Shown in pieces: positions 27,798 to 38,283 of a stretch of DNA of 64,000 nucleotides. This DNA comes from Thaumasiovibrio subtropicus (GTDB taxonomy: Bacteria > Pseudomonadota > Gammaproteobacteria > Enterobacterales > Vibrionaceae). The notes beneath the pieces are model-generated. The model was not told where the DNA came from. It saw only the letters and a list, made by a program, of their open reading frames with translations, and searched no databases. The DNA is taken from positions 1,116,001 to 1,180,000 of the forward strand of contig NZ_AP023054.1 in the NCBI RefSeq assembly GCF_019703835.1, given 5' to 3'. How positions within the stretch are numbered: position 1 is the first letter of the stretch; each line of letters starts with the position of its first letter. The translations under genes and the position numbers were made by a program.

Positions 27798-28385
27798 CTA
27801 TTGAAGTAAGGGATTGATACCAACTTCTATCAAGAGCTCGTTCAAGGCGATTAAAGGTAAACCAATCAAGGTATTTGGATCCCGTCCTTCCAATCGATGG
27901 AACAAGGCGATACCTAAACCTTCAGACTTAAAACTGCCCGCGCAGTGTAGTGGTGATTCTTTTTTAATATAGCGGCGGATCTCTTCTTCATCTAAGCCAC
28001 GGAAGTGGACTTTAAACGGTTCAACCAGACTGTAGGTTTGCTCTGTCTTTGAATGGTAAAGGGCAAGGCCAGTGTAAAAGGTGATGGTATTGCCGCTCGC
28101 GCGTTTGAGTTGTGCGACAGCGCGATCTTCTGTTAATGGTTTGCCAGTGATTTCTCCATTAATAATACACACTTGATCTGAACCGATAATCCAGTGGTCT
28201 GGGTAGGTCGCGGCGCAGGCTTTGGCTTTGTCTATACTTAAGCGCTCAACAAGCTCAAGTGCGCCTTCATTGCAGAGCGGAGTTTCATCGCAATCAGGTG
28301 ATAGGGTTTCAAAAGCTAAACCGAGCTTTTCGAGTAAACTTTTACGGAATGGTGAGCTTGAGGCTAGTATCAGTGGCGTGGACAT
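27798..28385 (-). CDS. yceF: Maf-like nucleoside triphosphate pyrophosphatase (YceF type)
   Basis: The open frame extends to 28457, but the ATG at 28385 gives the family N-terminus ([20 protein letters not shown]), for 195 residues. Maf proteins hydrolyse non-canonical nucleotides, and the YceF branch prefers 7-methyl-GTP. The ASSSPFRK motif, the catalytic-region IIGSDQV (Asp near residue 70) and [10 protein letters not shown] are present. It is convergent with rluC and divergent from yceD, matching E. coli order. Confidence 0.93.
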   Translation of the reverse strand: MSTPLILASSSPFRKSLLEKLGLAFETLSPDCDETPLCNEGALELVERLSIDKAKACAATYPDHWIIGSDQVCIINGEITGKPLTEDRAVAQLKRASGNTITFYTGLALYHSKTEQTYSLVEPFKVHFRGLDEEEIRRYIKKESPLHCAGSFKSEGLGIALFHRLEGRDPNTLIGLPLIALNELLIEVGINPLLQ

Positions 28386-28640
28386 TATGTTTTCATCGGT
28401 GATTTTCGTTTCGTGAAGTTTAACGTATAAGCGAATATTGCCAAAGTGGATCGCCAAGATCCTCGTTTGGATCCTCTCAAAGCGGCGGATCTATTGGTTT
28501 TATAACATCCGGCTAAGATAATAGAGACAGGGATGACAGTTTGCGGAAAATTATCCAAATTGTATCCACAGCTTGATTGGCTCAATTTTGTTCTATTTTT
28601 CTTTGACTCAGAGCGATTAGACAGATAAAATCCGCGCCCT

Positions 28641-29171
28641 ATGCAAAAGGTAAAATTACCGCTAACGGTTGACCCCATCCGAGCTGCTCAGAAGCGATCT
28701 GATTACAATGGTTACATTGTGAGCGAATTGCTAGAGCGCTTAAATGAGTCCACCCAGAGCGTAAATAGTGATGTGGATGTCACGGTAAGTTTTGATGTTG
28801 ATAGTCAAAAGCTGATTGTAGTGCACGGTAAAGCGTCCGTTACAGTCACTCTAGAGTGTCAGCGTTGCAACGAACCATTCAACCACCACTATGAAGTTGA
28901 ATTCCATTTTAGTCCGATCCGTAACCCGGAGCAGGCAGATGAGTTACCTGAAGCTTATGAGCCGATAGAAATCGACGAAAATGGTGAGATCAACCTACTA
29001 GAGCTAATCGAAGATGAGCTCATAGTGGAGTTACCACAAGTTGCCATGCATGATGAAGCAGATTGTAAAGTCTCTTCTGATAACTTGGTTTTTGGAGAGA
29101 TCCCATCTGCTGATGAGCGTCCGAATCCATTTGCCGTTTTAGAATCTTTAAAGCACAGTAACAAGGAGTAG
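28641..29171 (+). CDS. yceD: YceD/DUF177 protein, 23S rRNA accumulation factor
   Basis: A 176-residue protein of the DUF177 family, found beside rpmF in most bacteria and linked to 23S rRNA accumulation. A Cys pair ([10 protein letters not shown], about residues 73-82) and a later DEADCKVS Cys suggest a metal-binding site. The C-terminus ([15 protein letters not shown]) is typical of the family. It is 5 bases upstream of rpmF and opens the yceD-rpmF-plsX-fab operon. Confidence 0.93.
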   Translation: MQKVKLPLTVDPIRAAQKRSDYNGYIVSELLERLNESTQSVNSDVDVTVSFDVDSQKLIVVHGKASVTVTLECQRCNEPFNHHYEVEFHFSPIRNPEQADELPEAYEPIEIDENGEINLLELIEDELIVELPQVAMHDEADCKVSSDNLVFGEIPSADERPNPFAVLESLKHSNKE

Positions 29172-29176
29172 GGTCA

Positions 29177-29347
29177 ATGGCCGTACAAAAGAATAAAGTA
29201 ACGCGTTCACGCCGTGGTATGCGTCGCTCACACGATGCGCTAACTACACAAGCGACTTCTGTAGATGCAACTAGCGGTGAAACTCACCTGCGTCACAACG
29301 TGACTGCAGACGGTTTCTACCGTGGCCGCAAGGTTATCAACAAGTAA
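29177..29347 (+). CDS. rpmF: Ribosomal protein L32
   Basis: A 56-residue basic protein of the large ribosomal subunit, reading [20 protein letters not shown] at its start and ending [11 protein letters not shown], the standard L32 ends. Its ATG follows AAGGAGTAGGGTCA, a strong ribosome-binding site that overlaps the yceD stop. The internal segment ([11 protein letters not shown]) is conserved. It lies between yceD and plsX as in E. coli. Confidence 0.98.
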   Translation: MAVQKNKVTRSRRGMRRSHDALTTQATSVDATSGETHLRHNVTADGFYRGRKVINK

Positions 29348-29359
29348 GGTTGAGCCTTG

Positions 29360-30382
29360 ATGCGTCTATCCGTTGCACTTGATGCAATGGGTGGGGACTT
29401 CGGTCCTCAAGTAACAGTGCCTGCCGCCGTGCAGGCATTGTTGCAAAACCCGGCGCTAAAAGTCATTTTAATCGGCGACCAAGCCGAGATCTCTTCTCAA
29501 TTATCACTTCTTAATCAAGCTTCTCATCCACGTATTGAAATCGTTCACTGTGACCATGTGATCGCCAATGATACACAACCAGCAAAAGCACTTCGTCGCA
29601 GTATGGGCAGTTCTATGCGCGTCGCATTAGAGCTGGTCGCCAAAGGTGATGCGGATGCCTGCGTCAGCGCGGGTAATACCGGTGCATTGGTTGGTTTGTC
29701 TCGCTATTTACTGAAACTGCTGCCGGGTGTCGATAAGCCTGCATTAGTCTCCAAATTGCCAACCGTGTCAGGCGGTAGCAGCTGGTTACTGGATCTCGGA
29801 GCCAATGTTAACTGCGATGCCGACACCTTATTCCAGTTTGCGGTCATGGGAACGGTCCTAGCCGAGCAACACGATGTCGAGAAACCGACTGTGGCTTTGT
29901 TGAACATTGGTGAAGAAGACATCAAAGGCAACGACTTAGTTAAACAGTGTGCTGAGCTCTTAGTACATTCCCCTGATGTGAATTACATCGGCTATCTGGA
30001 AGGCGATCAAATCTATGCCTCATCTGCTGATGTGATTGTGTGCGATGGCTTCGTCGGCAATGTCTGTTTAAAGACGAGCGAAGGGGTTGCGCGCATGTTT
30101 ATCAACAGTCTCAGAAAAGCGGCAGGCCCCGGTCTTTTCCGGCGATTGCTGGCTAAATGGCTATTTGCTGACCTAGTCACTGAGTTTAGACAGTTGAACC
30201 CCGACCAGTACAATGGCGCAAGTCTGTTAGGATTGCGCGGCATTGTTGTTAAAAGCCATGGTCGAGCAGATATTGCCGCTTTTGCAAATGCCATTAATGA
30301 AGCGGTTCACGAAGTACAACATCAGATCCCCAATAAGATCAGTGATCGTTTAGAAGCTGTCCTACTCGAGAGGCATTACTAG
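29360..30382 (+). CDS. plsX: Phosphate acyltransferase PlsX
   Basis: A 340-residue enzyme converting acyl-ACP to acyl-phosphate for phospholipid synthesis. I start at the ATG at 29360 ([17 protein letters not shown]) instead of the TTG three bases earlier. AAGG lies about 10 bases upstream. The DAMGGDFGP motif, [12 protein letters not shown] (about 96-107) and the C-terminal [14 protein letters not shown] are characteristic. Located 12 bases after rpmF. Confidence 0.96.
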   Translation: MRLSVALDAMGGDFGPQVTVPAAVQALLQNPALKVILIGDQAEISSQLSLLNQASHPRIEIVHCDHVIANDTQPAKALRRSMGSSMRVALELVAKGDADACVSAGNTGALVGLSRYLLKLLPGVDKPALVSKLPTVSGGSSWLLDLGANVNCDADTLFQFAVMGTVLAEQHDVEKPTVALLNIGEEDIKGNDLVKQCAELLVHSPDVNYIGYLEGDQIYASSADVIVCDGFVGNVCLKTSEGVARMFINSLRKAAGPGLFRRLLAKWLFADLVTEFRQLNPDQYNGASLLGLRGIVVKSHGRADIAAFANAINEAVHEVQHQIPNKISDRLEAVLLERHY

Positions 30383-30387
30383 TCTTT

Positions 30388-31347
30388 ATGTATAGCAAGA
30401 TTCTAGGTACAGGTAGCTATCTGCCTGCGCAGGTTCGTAGCAATGCGGATCTTGAAAAAATGGTTGAAACGAGCGACGAGTGGATCGTAACTCGTACAGG
30501 TATTCGCGAGCGTCGCATTGCAACGGAAGAAGAAACCGTTGCTTATATGGGACATCAAGCCGCGCTCAACGCCATAGATATGGCAGGAATCTCTAAAGAA
30601 GAGATTGATTTAATCATTGTTGCGACAACCAGCGGCACACATGCTTTTCCATCTGCAGCCTGTCAAGTACAAGGTATGTTAGATATTCACGGTGCACCCG
30701 CGTTTGATATTGCGGCGGCCTGTTCAGGTTTTTGCTACGCCCTAAGTATTGCAGACCAATATGTTAAATCTGGGATGGCAAAAAATGCACTGGTGATCGG
30801 TTCCGACAAATTAGCGGCGACTTGTGATCCTCAAGATCGGTCTACGATCATTTTGTTTGGTGATGGCGCAGGCGCAGTCGTGATTGGTGCAAGTGAAGAG
30901 CCGGGTATTTTATCAACGCATATGCATGCGGACGGCCGATTTGGAGACTTGCTGAGTCTCGAATATCCAAAGCGAGAATATACACCTGTTGAAAGTGAAG
31001 CTTGGCTCCATATGGCCGGCAACGAAGTCTTTAAAGTTGCCGTTACTCAGCTAGCAAATGTGGTGACGGAAACGCTTGAAGCGAATGGCTTGGAGAAAGC
31101 CGCGTTAGACTGGCTTGTACCGCATCAAGCGAATTATCGAATTATTAATGCGACTGCGCGTAAATTGTCGATGTCGATGGATCAAGTTGTGATGAACTTA
31201 GATCGCTACGGCAATACGTCAGCGGCAACTGTGCCGACCGCCCTAGACGAAGCAGTACGTGATGGCCGAATTCAACGTGGTCAACTGCTGTTACTGGAAG
31301 CGTTTGGTGGTGGCTTTACCTGGGCCTCTGCCCTGGTGAAATTCTAA
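30388..31347 (+). CDS. fabH: Beta-ketoacyl-ACP synthase III
   Basis: A 319-residue condensing enzyme that starts fatty-acid synthesis from acetyl-CoA and malonyl-ACP. The catalytic triad is visible: Cys in [10 protein letters not shown] (about residue 113), His in [10 protein letters not shown] (about 246) and Asn in YGNTSAAT (about 276). The C-terminal [13 protein letters not shown] is standard. It lies 5 bases after plsX, within the fab operon. Confidence 0.97.
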   Translation: MYSKILGTGSYLPAQVRSNADLEKMVETSDEWIVTRTGIRERRIATEEETVAYMGHQAALNAIDMAGISKEEIDLIIVATTSGTHAFPSAACQVQGMLDIHGAPAFDIAAACSGFCYALSIADQYVKSGMAKNALVIGSDKLAATCDPQDRSTIILFGDGAGAVVIGASEEPGILSTHMHADGRFGDLLSLEYPKREYTPVESEAWLHMAGNEVFKVAVTQLANVVTETLEANGLEKAALDWLVPHQANYRIINATARKLSMSMDQVVMNLDRYGNTSAATVPTALDEAVRDGRIQRGQLLLLEAFGGGFTWASALVKF

Positions 31348-31360
31348 AGAAGGAAGAGAT

Positions 31361-32284
31361 ATGTCTAAGTTTGCAATTGTTTTTCCGGGTCAAGGCTCAC
31401 AAGCTGTGGGCATGTTGGCTGAGTTAGCAGAGAAATACTCAGTCGTGACAGAGACGTTCGCTGAAGCGTCAGAAGTGCTAGGTTATGACCTTTGGGCACT
31501 TGTTCAAAATGGCCCAGTGGAAGACTTAAATCAGACGTTCCGCACTCAACCAGCTTTGTTGTCGGCATCGGTGGCAATTTGGCGTGTGTGGCAGCAAGAA
31601 GGTGGTCAGCAACCTGCTGTGTTGGCTGGACATAGTCTTGGTGAGTACTCAGCGCTCGTGTGTGCGGGTGTTATCGCATTTAAAGATGCGGTCAAGCTGG
31701 TAGAACTACGTGGTCAACTGATGCAAGAAGCGGTACCAGCAGGTGTTGGTGCAATGTCTGCGATTATCGGTCTAGACAATGACGCTATCGCAAAAGCTTG
31801 TGAAGAGGCAGCGCAAGGTGAAGTGGTTTCGCCAGTTAACTTTAACTCTCCGGGCCAAGTTGTGATTGCGGGTAACAAAGCGGCAGTAGAGCGTGCGGGC
31901 GCACTATGTAAAGAAGCAGGTGCTAAACGTGCATTGCCATTACCGGTATCAGTGCCTTCACACTGTGAACTGATGAAGCCAGCTGCAGATAAGCTTGCTG
32001 ACGCGTTAGCGGCGTTGACTTTCTCAGCGCCAGAAATCCCAGTGATTAACAACGCAGATGTTGCGACAGAAACCACACCTGAAGCGATTAAAGCGGCTTT
32101 AGTTAAGCAGCTATATAGCCCTGTGCGTTGGACGGAATCCGTCGAGCGTATGGCGGAAGAGGGTGTAGAGAAACTATTAGAAGTGGGTCCAGGTAAAGTT
32201 CTGACGGGCCTAACAAAACGAATTAATAAGGCGCTAGGTGGTTCTGCGGTAAATGACGTAACCAGCCTAGAATCTGCGAAGTAA
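31361..32284 (+). CDS. fabD: Malonyl-CoA:ACP transacylase
   Basis: A 307-residue enzyme loading malonyl groups onto ACP. The nucleophile motif GHSLGEYSA (Ser near residue 92), the N-terminal FPGQGSQAVGM and the His in VSVPSHCELM (near 201) are present. GAAGGAAGAG precedes the ATG. It lies between fabH and fabG. Confidence 0.97.
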   Translation: MSKFAIVFPGQGSQAVGMLAELAEKYSVVTETFAEASEVLGYDLWALVQNGPVEDLNQTFRTQPALLSASVAIWRVWQQEGGQQPAVLAGHSLGEYSALVCAGVIAFKDAVKLVELRGQLMQEAVPAGVGAMSAIIGLDNDAIAKACEEAAQGEVVSPVNFNSPGQVVIAGNKAAVERAGALCKEAGAKRALPLPVSVPSHCELMKPAADKLADALAALTFSAPEIPVINNADVATETTPEAIKAALVKQLYSPVRWTESVERMAEEGVEKLLEVGPGKVLTGLTKRINKALGGSAVNDVTSLESAK

Positions 32285-32300
32285 TCTACAGGGGATAGGA

Positions 32301-33035
32301 ATGAGCCTTGAAGGAAAAGTTGCACTAGTAACAGGTGCAAGTCGTGGTATTGGTCGTGCAATTGCTGAGCTGCTTGTGGAGCGTGGCGCGACAGTAGTAG
32401 GTACAGCGACAAGTGAAAACGGTGCTGCAGCAATCAGTGAGTACTTAGGTGATAATGGCACCGGCTTGGCACTTAACGTGACGTCGCCAGAATCGATCGA
32501 GGAAACGCTGAAAACCATCAAAGCACAGTTTGGCGAGATTGATATTCTTGTAAACAATGCAGGTATCACCCGTGATAATCTGCTGATGCGTATGAAAGAT
32601 GACGAGTGGCAAGACATCATCGATACTAACCTGACATCGATTTTCCGCCTGTCAAAAGCAGTACTTCGTCCTATGATGAAAAAGCGTCACGGTCGTATCA
32701 TTAGTATCGGCTCTGTCGTTGGTGCGATGGGTAACGGTGGTCAAACTAACTATGCAGCAGCAAAAGCTGGCCTAGTTGGTTTCACTAAATCAATGGCGCG
32801 TGAAGTGGCTTCGCGCGGCATCACAGTTAACGCAGTTGCCCCTGGTTTTATTGAAACTGATATGACTAAAGCGTTGTCAGAAGACCAGCGTGCTGCAATG
32901 TCTGCAAACATTCCAGCGGACCGTTTTGGTGATCCGCGTGAAATTGCGGCAGCGGTTGCGTTTTTGGCGTCAAATGACGCTGGATACATCACTGGCGAGA
33001 CATTGCACGTCAATGGCGGCATGTACATGATTTAA
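32301..33035 (+). CDS. fabG: 3-oxoacyl-ACP reductase FabG
   Basis: A 244-residue NADPH-dependent short-chain dehydrogenase that reduces beta-ketoacyl-ACP. The nucleotide-binding motif is TGASRGIGRAIA (about residues 12-23). The NNAG motif (86-89) and the catalytic Ser138 / Tyr151-x3-Lys155 set (IISIGSVVGAMG, NYAAAKAG) are intact. A gap of about 16 bases follows fabD, and the operon continues to acpP across 158 bases with its own promoter-like sequence. Confidence 0.97.
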   Translation: MSLEGKVALVTGASRGIGRAIAELLVERGATVVGTATSENGAAAISEYLGDNGTGLALNVTSPESIEETLKTIKAQFGEIDILVNNAGITRDNLLMRMKDDEWQDIIDTNLTSIFRLSKAVLRPMMKKRHGRIISIGSVVGAMGNGGQTNYAAAKAGLVGFTKSMAREVASRGITVNAVAPGFIETDMTKALSEDQRAAMSANIPADRFGDPREIAAAVAFLASNDAGYITGETLHVNGGMYMI

Positions 33036-33118
33036 CCAAAATGTTGCAATAACGCTTGAGTTTGGTCAAACTTGTCGTGTTTTTACCCTAAATCGTGGTT
33101 TGACCAGCATGAAGGGTG

Positions 33119-33146
33119 TTGCAACTTTTATAGTATTGAATAAACT
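33119..33146 (+). promoter_or_regulatory. Candidate acpP promoter
   Basis: TTGCAA and TAAACT spaced by 16 bases lie about 50 bases upstream of the acpP start, in a gap between fabG and acpP. ACP is needed in large excess, and acpP commonly has its own promoter. Identified by eye only. Confidence 0.4.
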
Positions 33147-33193
33147 ACTCGAAACATCGCAGTTAGCGAATTCTTTTAAGGAAATAGAATAGT

Positions 33194-33430
33194 ATGAGCA
33201 ACATCGAAGAACGCGTAAAAAAAATCATCGTTGAACAACTAGGCGTAGACGAAGCGGAAGTGAAGAACGAAGCATCTTTCGTTGATGATCTAGGCGCTGA
33301 CTCACTAGATACAGTTGAACTAGTAATGGCTCTTGAGGAAGAATTCGACACTGAGATTCCTGACGAAGAAGCTGAAAAAATTACAACAGTTCAAGCTGCT
33401 ATCGACTACGTTGTAAGCGCTTCTGAGTAA
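33194..33430 (+). CDS. acpP: Acyl carrier protein
   Basis: A 78-residue acidic carrier whose phosphopantetheine arm attaches to the Ser in [12 protein letters not shown] (residue 37). It is almost identical in pattern to E. coli AcpP ([18 protein letters not shown] at the start). AAGGAAATAGAATAGT upstream contains the ribosome-binding site. It is followed by a hairpin and then fabF. Confidence 0.98.
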   Translation: MSNIEERVKKIIVEQLGVDEAEVKNEASFVDDLGADSLDTVELVMALEEEFDTEIPDEEAEKITTVQAAIDYVVSASE

Positions 33431-33443
33431 TTTAGAACACCTC

Positions 33444-33470
33444 CAGGCGGTCACCATGACCGCCTGATTT
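33444..33470 (+). terminator. Hairpin between acpP and fabF (partial terminator)
   Basis: A 10-bp stem (CAGGCGGTCA/TGACCGCCTG) with a 3-base loop is followed by a weak T tail (ATTTCTTATT). It may reduce read-through into fabF or stabilise the acpP message. Confidence 0.6.
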
Positions 33471-33513
33471 CTTATTAACATCACATCTTTTTTCTATCCC
33501 GGAGTAATAAATC

Positions 33514-34752
33514 GTGTCTAAGCGTCGTGTCGTAGTTACTGGCATGGGTATGCTGTCGCCGGTCGGCAACTCAGTAGAGTCTTCTTGGAAGGCATTATTG
33601 GCAGGTACAAGTGGTATCAGCACTATCGAACATTTTGATGCAAGCAGCTTTGCGACTCGCTTTGCAGGTATGGTCAACGACTTTAACTGTGAAGAATACA
33701 TGTCAAAGAAAGATGCCCGAAAGATGGACTTGTTCATCCAATACGGTGTCGCAGCAGGTATTCAAGCGCTAAAAGACTCGGGTATCGAAGTGACTGAAGA
33801 GAATGCACCACGTGTAGGTGTTGCGATTGGTTCAGGCATTGGCGGTCTTGGATTGATTGAATCGAACCATCAAGCGCTGCTTGAAAAAGGTCCGCGTAAA
33901 ATCAGCCCATTCTTTGTTCCTTCTACTATCGTGAATATGATTGCTGGTCACCTGTCTATCATGCACGGTCTACGAGGTCCAAATATCGCGATTTCTACAG
34001 CCTGTACGACAGGTCTGCACAACATTGGTCATGCGGCTCGTATGATTGCGTATGGTGATGCAGATGTCATGCTAGCTGGTGGTGCTGAAAAAGCATCTAC
34101 GCCTCTAGGTATGGGTGGTTTTGCAGCAGCAAAAGCGCTATCTACACGTAACGATGATCCTCAAGGTGCTTCGCGTCCGTGGGATAAAGATCGTGATGGT
34201 TTCGTACTTGGTGATGGTGCCGGTATGATGGTTCTTGAAGATTACGAGCACGCTAAAGCGCGTGGTGCGAAAATCTACTGTGAACTTGTTGGTTTCGGCA
34301 TGAGTGGTGACGCTTATCACATGACTTCGCCGAGCGTTGATGGTTCGGGTGGTGCATTAGCGATGGAAGCCGCTATTCGCGATGCAGGTATTGATGCTGA
34401 AAAAGTGGGCTATGTGAATGCTCACGGTACATCGACACCCGCCGGCGACGTTGCTGAAACCTTGGGTATTCGTCGTGCACTAGGTGCAGCGGCGGATAAT
34501 GTGATGGTCTCATCAACCAAGTCGATGACGGGTCACTTGCTGGGTGCTGCGGGCTCAGTTGAAGCCATCATTACTGCAATGACGTTAGTTGATCAGGCGG
34601 TCCCACCAACGATCAACCTAGATAACCCTGATGAGGGTTGTGATTTAGATTATGTGCCAGGCGAAGCTCGCCAAGCGAATCTTGAGTACGCACTTTGTAA
34701 CTCATTTGGATTCGGTGGTACAAATGGCTCACTGCTATTTAAGAAAATCTAA
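33514..34752 (+). CDS. fabF: 3-oxoacyl-ACP synthase II
   Basis: A 412-residue condensing enzyme elongating acyl-ACP. The catalytic Cys is in [10 protein letters not shown] (near residue 163), with His in [10 protein letters not shown] (near 303) and [10 protein letters not shown] (near 340). The C-terminal [12 protein letters not shown] is typical. The GTG start at 33514 lies about 12 bases after the ribosome-binding site (CCGGAG). Confidence 0.97.
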   Translation: MSKRRVVVTGMGMLSPVGNSVESSWKALLAGTSGISTIEHFDASSFATRFAGMVNDFNCEEYMSKKDARKMDLFIQYGVAAGIQALKDSGIEVTEENAPRVGVAIGSGIGGLGLIESNHQALLEKGPRKISPFFVPSTIVNMIAGHLSIMHGLRGPNIAISTACTTGLHNIGHAARMIAYGDADVMLAGGAEKASTPLGMGGFAAAKALSTRNDDPQGASRPWDKDRDGFVLGDGAGMMVLEDYEHAKARGAKIYCELVGFGMSGDAYHMTSPSVDGSGGALAMEAAIRDAGIDAEKVGYVNAHGTSTPAGDVAETLGIRRALGAAADNVMVSSTKSMTGHLLGAAGSVEAIITAMTLVDQAVPPTINLDNPDEGCDLDYVPGEARQANLEYALCNSFGFGGTNGSLLFKKI

Positions 34753-34771
34753 ATTAAATTTGCTATTATCG

Positions 34772-34801
34772 ACGGCCTGATTGTTATCAGGCCGTTTTTT
34801 T
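34772..34801 (+). terminator. Terminator between fabF and pabC
   Basis: The stem ACGGCCTGA/TCAGGCCGT with a 6-base loop is followed by seven T. pabC begins 12 bases later, so pabC transcription probably depends on read-through. Confidence 0.87.
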
Positions 34802-34812
34802 ATGGGTGAAAA

Positions 34813-35634
34813 ATGCCAACGCAAATTCGAATAGGCCAGGAAGCCACGATATCGATAACAGACCGCGGTTTTCAGTATGGGGATGGTTGTTTTTCAACGA
34901 TTGCAGTGAAGTTTGGTAAAGTGTGTCATTGGACAGAGCACTTGCGTCGATTTGAAGACTCTTTGCAGCGACTGGCGATTAAAACCCCTGATTGGAACGA
35001 AATTTCGGCAGTGCTCACGGCGCTAGCAAGAGACTTTGCTAACGAAGGTGTGATTAAAGTCGTGATTACCCGCGGGCAAGGGGGAAGAGGTTATGCGACC
35101 TATCATCAAGATCACGACTTTGAGCCAAATGTGGTGATAACGTCAGCGCCTATGCCCTCAAATTACGAGAAACTACGTCGTAGTGGAATTCAACTAGGTA
35201 TTTGCCAACAACCTTTGGGTGTGAGCCCCATGTTGGCCGGTATGAAGCACCTAAATCGTTTGGAGCAGGTAGTAATTCGTCGCGAAATTGATGCCAACGG
35301 TTGGCAAGATGCACTTGTTACGAATACTGACGGCCATGTGATTGAAACTGGCCTAGCGAATCTTTTTTGGGAAAAAAGTGAGCAGCTTTTCACACCAAAT
35401 GTGGGGCGCAGCGGTGTCGCTGGTGTGATGCGCGATGTCGTGATCGCCAAGGCAAACGAACAAGGTGTGTCGGTGTCGATAGTTGACACTTCAATATCGA
35501 GCTTGCTTGAAGAGGCGGAATCCTTGTTCATATGCAATAGCCTCATGGGCGCTGTGCCAGTAACCGCGATTGAAAACAGAGTTTATCCAAAAGGAGCTCT
35601 CTATTGCCGTATTGCACCACAGTTATTTCAGTGA
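34813..35634 (+). CDS. pabC: Aminodeoxychorismate lyase
   Basis: A 273-residue PLP enzyme of fold type IV making p-aminobenzoate for folate. The PLP-binding Lys lies in MLAGMKHLNRLEQV (near residue 145), and TDRGFQYGDGCFSTI (about 17-31) is the conserved N-terminal motif. It sits between fabF and mltG as in E. coli, with only 19 bases to the mltG start. Confidence 0.93.
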   Translation: MPTQIRIGQEATISITDRGFQYGDGCFSTIAVKFGKVCHWTEHLRRFEDSLQRLAIKTPDWNEISAVLTALARDFANEGVIKVVITRGQGGRGYATYHQDHDFEPNVVITSAPMPSNYEKLRRSGIQLGICQQPLGVSPMLAGMKHLNRLEQVVIRREIDANGWQDALVTNTDGHVIETGLANLFWEKSEQLFTPNVGRSGVAGVMRDVVIAKANEQGVSVSIVDTSISSLLEEAESLFICNSLMGAVPVTAIENRVYPKGALYCRIAPQLFQ

Positions 35635-35653
35635 ATTCAATAATAGGGAAGAA

Positions 35654-36667
35654 ATGAAACGTTTTTTAAGTATTGCAGCACTCCTGCTAGCGATTGCTGC
35701 AGGAGCAGGTTTTTGGGCGATGGAAGAAGTGAAGCGCAGCGTGCTTGCACCGTTGACGCTTGAAGAGCCTACCCATCTTACGATTCGACCGGGAAGCAAC
35801 ATTAACTCTATTTTCCGCCAACTTGAGGCTAACGGTTGGGTTGAAAGCAATCCTTGGCGTCAATATGCACGGGTACTTCGTCCCGACTTGACTGCGGTTA
35901 AAGCAGGCACTTTTCTTGTTACGCCCGATATGACTGTTGAAACCGCACTGCAGCATTTTATCTCGGGTCGGGAGCATCAGTTCTCTATTACCTTGGTTGA
36001 AGGTGATCGCTTTGTTGATTGGTTGGTGCAGCTTCAAGGTAGGGACGATCTTCTTGTCGAGACAGAAGGGTTGAGCGAAGCTGACATTGCGAAAAAGTTG
36101 GGGCATGAAGGTGACAAACTTGAAGGCTTATTACTGCCAGAGACCTATTACTTCACGCAAGGTGATTCAGATTTAACCATCTTGAAACGTGCCTATGATG
36201 CGATGGACGAGTTACTCGATAAGGCGTGGTCTCAAAAGAGCGATGCCTTGATGCTAAAGTCACCGTATGAAGTGTTGATTATGGCCTCGATCATTGAGAA
36301 AGAGACCGCACTTGCGTCCGAACGTGGTCTAGTGTCATCTGTGTTTAACAATCGTCTTAAACGTGGCATGCGGTTGCAAACGGATCCGACAGTCATCTAT
36401 GGTATGGGCGATGCTTACACTGGTGTGATTACCCGATCTGCACTTCGAACGCCGACGGCGTACAATACCTATACAATTGATGGCTTACCACCAACTCCCA
36501 TTGCGATGCCTAGCCAAGCGTCTGTACTGGCGGCGGTGAACCCAGAAGTGAGTAACTACTACTATTTTGTGGCGGATACCAAAGGCGGCCACACATTTTC
36601 AACCACATTAAAGCAACATAACCGAGCTGTTCGCGTCTATCGCGAATGGGAACGATCGCAGAAGTAA
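35654..36667 (+). CDS. mltG: Endolytic murein transglycosylase MltG (YceG)
   Basis: The frame opens at 35570, but the ATG at 35654 has AGGGAAGAA directly upstream and starts a membrane anchor (KRFLSIAALLLAIAAGAGFW). The 337-residue product cuts nascent glycan strands at the inner membrane. The catalytic Glu lies in the motif IMASIIEKETAL (near residue 218), and LPETYYF, RLQTDPTVIYGMG and TPTAYNTYTIDGLPPTPI are family hallmarks. Located between pabC and tmk. Confidence 0.95.
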   Translation: MKRFLSIAALLLAIAAGAGFWAMEEVKRSVLAPLTLEEPTHLTIRPGSNINSIFRQLEANGWVESNPWRQYARVLRPDLTAVKAGTFLVTPDMTVETALQHFISGREHQFSITLVEGDRFVDWLVQLQGRDDLLVETEGLSEADIAKKLGHEGDKLEGLLLPETYYFTQGDSDLTILKRAYDAMDELLDKAWSQKSDALMLKSPYEVLIMASIIEKETALASERGLVSSVFNNRLKRGMRLQTDPTVIYGMGDAYTGVITRSALRTPTAYNTYTIDGLPPTPIAMPSQASVLAAVNPEVSNYYYFVADTKGGHTFSTTLKQHNRAVRVYREWERSQK

Positions 36668-36673
36668 AGAAGT

Positions 36674-37300
36674 ATGACTGGTAAGTTTATTGTAATTGAA
36701 GGGCTTGAGGGGGCGGGGAAAAGCACCGCCATAACTCGCGTACAAGCGGTGTTGGCAAAACACAATATCGAGACGGTCATGACCCGAGAGCCGGGTGGCA
36801 CCCCATTGGCTGAGAAAATGCGTGCTTTGGTCAAAGAAGGCCACCCAGATGAACCGCTCACTGACATGGCAGAATTGTTGCTTCTTTATGCGGCGCGTGT
36901 GCAGTTGGTTGAGAATGTGATTAAGCCTGCGTTGGCAAAAGGCCAGTGGGTGATTGGTGATCGCCATGATATGTCATCACAAGCCTATCAAGGCGGCGGG
37001 CGCGGTTTTGATGCTGCGTTGATGAGCAATATTAAGCAGACCACGCTAGGCAGTTTTAGTCCTGACTTTACCCTCTATATGGATATTGATCCGGCGTTGG
37101 GGTTGGCAAGAGCACGTCATCGTGGCGAGCTCGATCGCATTGAGCAGATGGATCTCTCTTTCTTTGAACGCACCCGTGAGCGTTATCAAGCAATTGCAGC
37201 GAATAACGAAAGCATCGTGACGATCGATGCATCTCAAACCGTGAGTGAGGTGGGTGATGCGATTGAAGCGGCGCTAAGCGAATGGTTAGTATCGCAATGA
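36674..37300 (+). CDS. tmk: Thymidylate kinase
   Basis: A 208-residue kinase forming dTDP. The P-loop GLEGAGKST (residues 10-18), the [11 protein letters not shown] motif, and [15 protein letters not shown] are present. Its TGA stop overlaps the ATG of holB (ATGA at 37297). Confidence 0.96.
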   Translation: MTGKFIVIEGLEGAGKSTAITRVQAVLAKHNIETVMTREPGGTPLAEKMRALVKEGHPDEPLTDMAELLLLYAARVQLVENVIKPALAKGQWVIGDRHDMSSQAYQGGGRGFDAALMSNIKQTTLGSFSPDFTLYMDIDPALGLARARHRGELDRIEQMDLSFFERTRERYQAIAANNESIVTIDASQTVSEVGDAIEAALSEWLVSQ

Positions 37301-38283
37301 GCGAGCTTTACCCCTGGCACAGTGAACTGTGGTCGCAGTGGCGAGATTTGATTCGTCAGCAGAGACTGCATCATGCGGTGCTGTTGATCGCGCCACAAGG
37401 GAGTGGTCGACATCAACTTACGCGTGCATTGGCGACAGCGCTATTGTGTCAAAATGGTGTCGATGAAGGGTGTGGGGTTTGCCATGGTTGCCAATTAAAG
37501 GCGGCGGGAACCCACCCAGACTATCATACGATTGCCCCACTGGAAGCAGGAAAGAAAATCAGTGTTGACGCGATTCGACAAGCTAACCGCTGGGCAATGG
37601 AAACCTCACAACTCGGGGGGGCGAGAGTGATTGAGATCCGGCACGCTGATGCATTAGGCGAGGCCGCAGCCAATGCGCTTCTTAAGACGCTAGAGGAACC
37701 ACCATCAGGGTGTTTCTATTTGCTTACCGCGGATCGCGCCGACACGGTGCTACCCACTATTCTTAGCCGCTGTAGTCAGTGGCGGCAGCGTGAAATTACT
37801 ATTGCGGAAATATCAACGTGGCTAAGTGCACAAACCTTTAGTGTTTCCGACGATCTAAAGCGGCTCTATATCCAGTCGCCATTGACGTTGTTTACGATAG
37901 CTGAGGCTGGAGAGCTGCAAGCAACCCACGACGTGATTGGCTCATTCGCACAGTTTGTCAATCCACCCTACATTGGTATGCAGTCGTGCATCGATGCGAT
38001 GATAAAGAGTGATTTTGACGCGTTGTACTGGGTGCAAGCTCTTTTGCTTGATGCAGTCAAAGTGCAGCAAGGGTGTTGTTTTTCCCTTTGCACATATCAA
38101 GAATCACACGCGGTTGTGACGCAAGTGGCCAATGCTTGTCATACTGAACTGTTATGGTCACAGCTACAAAGGCTACAAGAACTGCAGCAGCAGTTTGTCG
38201 ATTTTACCGGGCTTAACCAAGAAGTGCTGATAGCAGAATGGTTGAGCCACTTTATGCAACAAGGAGAGATGCGTGTTAGTTGA
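37297..38283 (+). CDS. holB: DNA polymerase III delta' subunit
   Basis: I start at the ATG at 37297, which overlaps the tmk stop (ATGA); the frame is open from 37282. The 328-residue clamp-loader subunit has a degenerate P-loop region ([10 protein letters not shown]), the four zinc cysteines ([15 protein letters not shown], about residues 48-62), and GTHPDYH. It overlaps the tatD start by 11 bases, so the genes are coupled. Confidence 0.93.
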   Translation: MSELYPWHSELWSQWRDLIRQQRLHHAVLLIAPQGSGRHQLTRALATALLCQNGVDEGCGVCHGCQLKAAGTHPDYHTIAPLEAGKKISVDAIRQANRWAMETSQLGGARVIEIRHADALGEAAANALLKTLEEPPSGCFYLLTADRADTVLPTILSRCSQWRQREITIAEISTWLSAQTFSVSDDLKRLYIQSPLTLFTIAEAGELQATHDVIGSFAQFVNPPYIGMQSCIDAMIKSDFDALYWVQALLLDAVKVQQGCCFSLCTYQESHAVVTQVANACHTELLWSQLQRLQELQQQFVDFTGLNQEVLIAEWLSHFMQQGEMRVS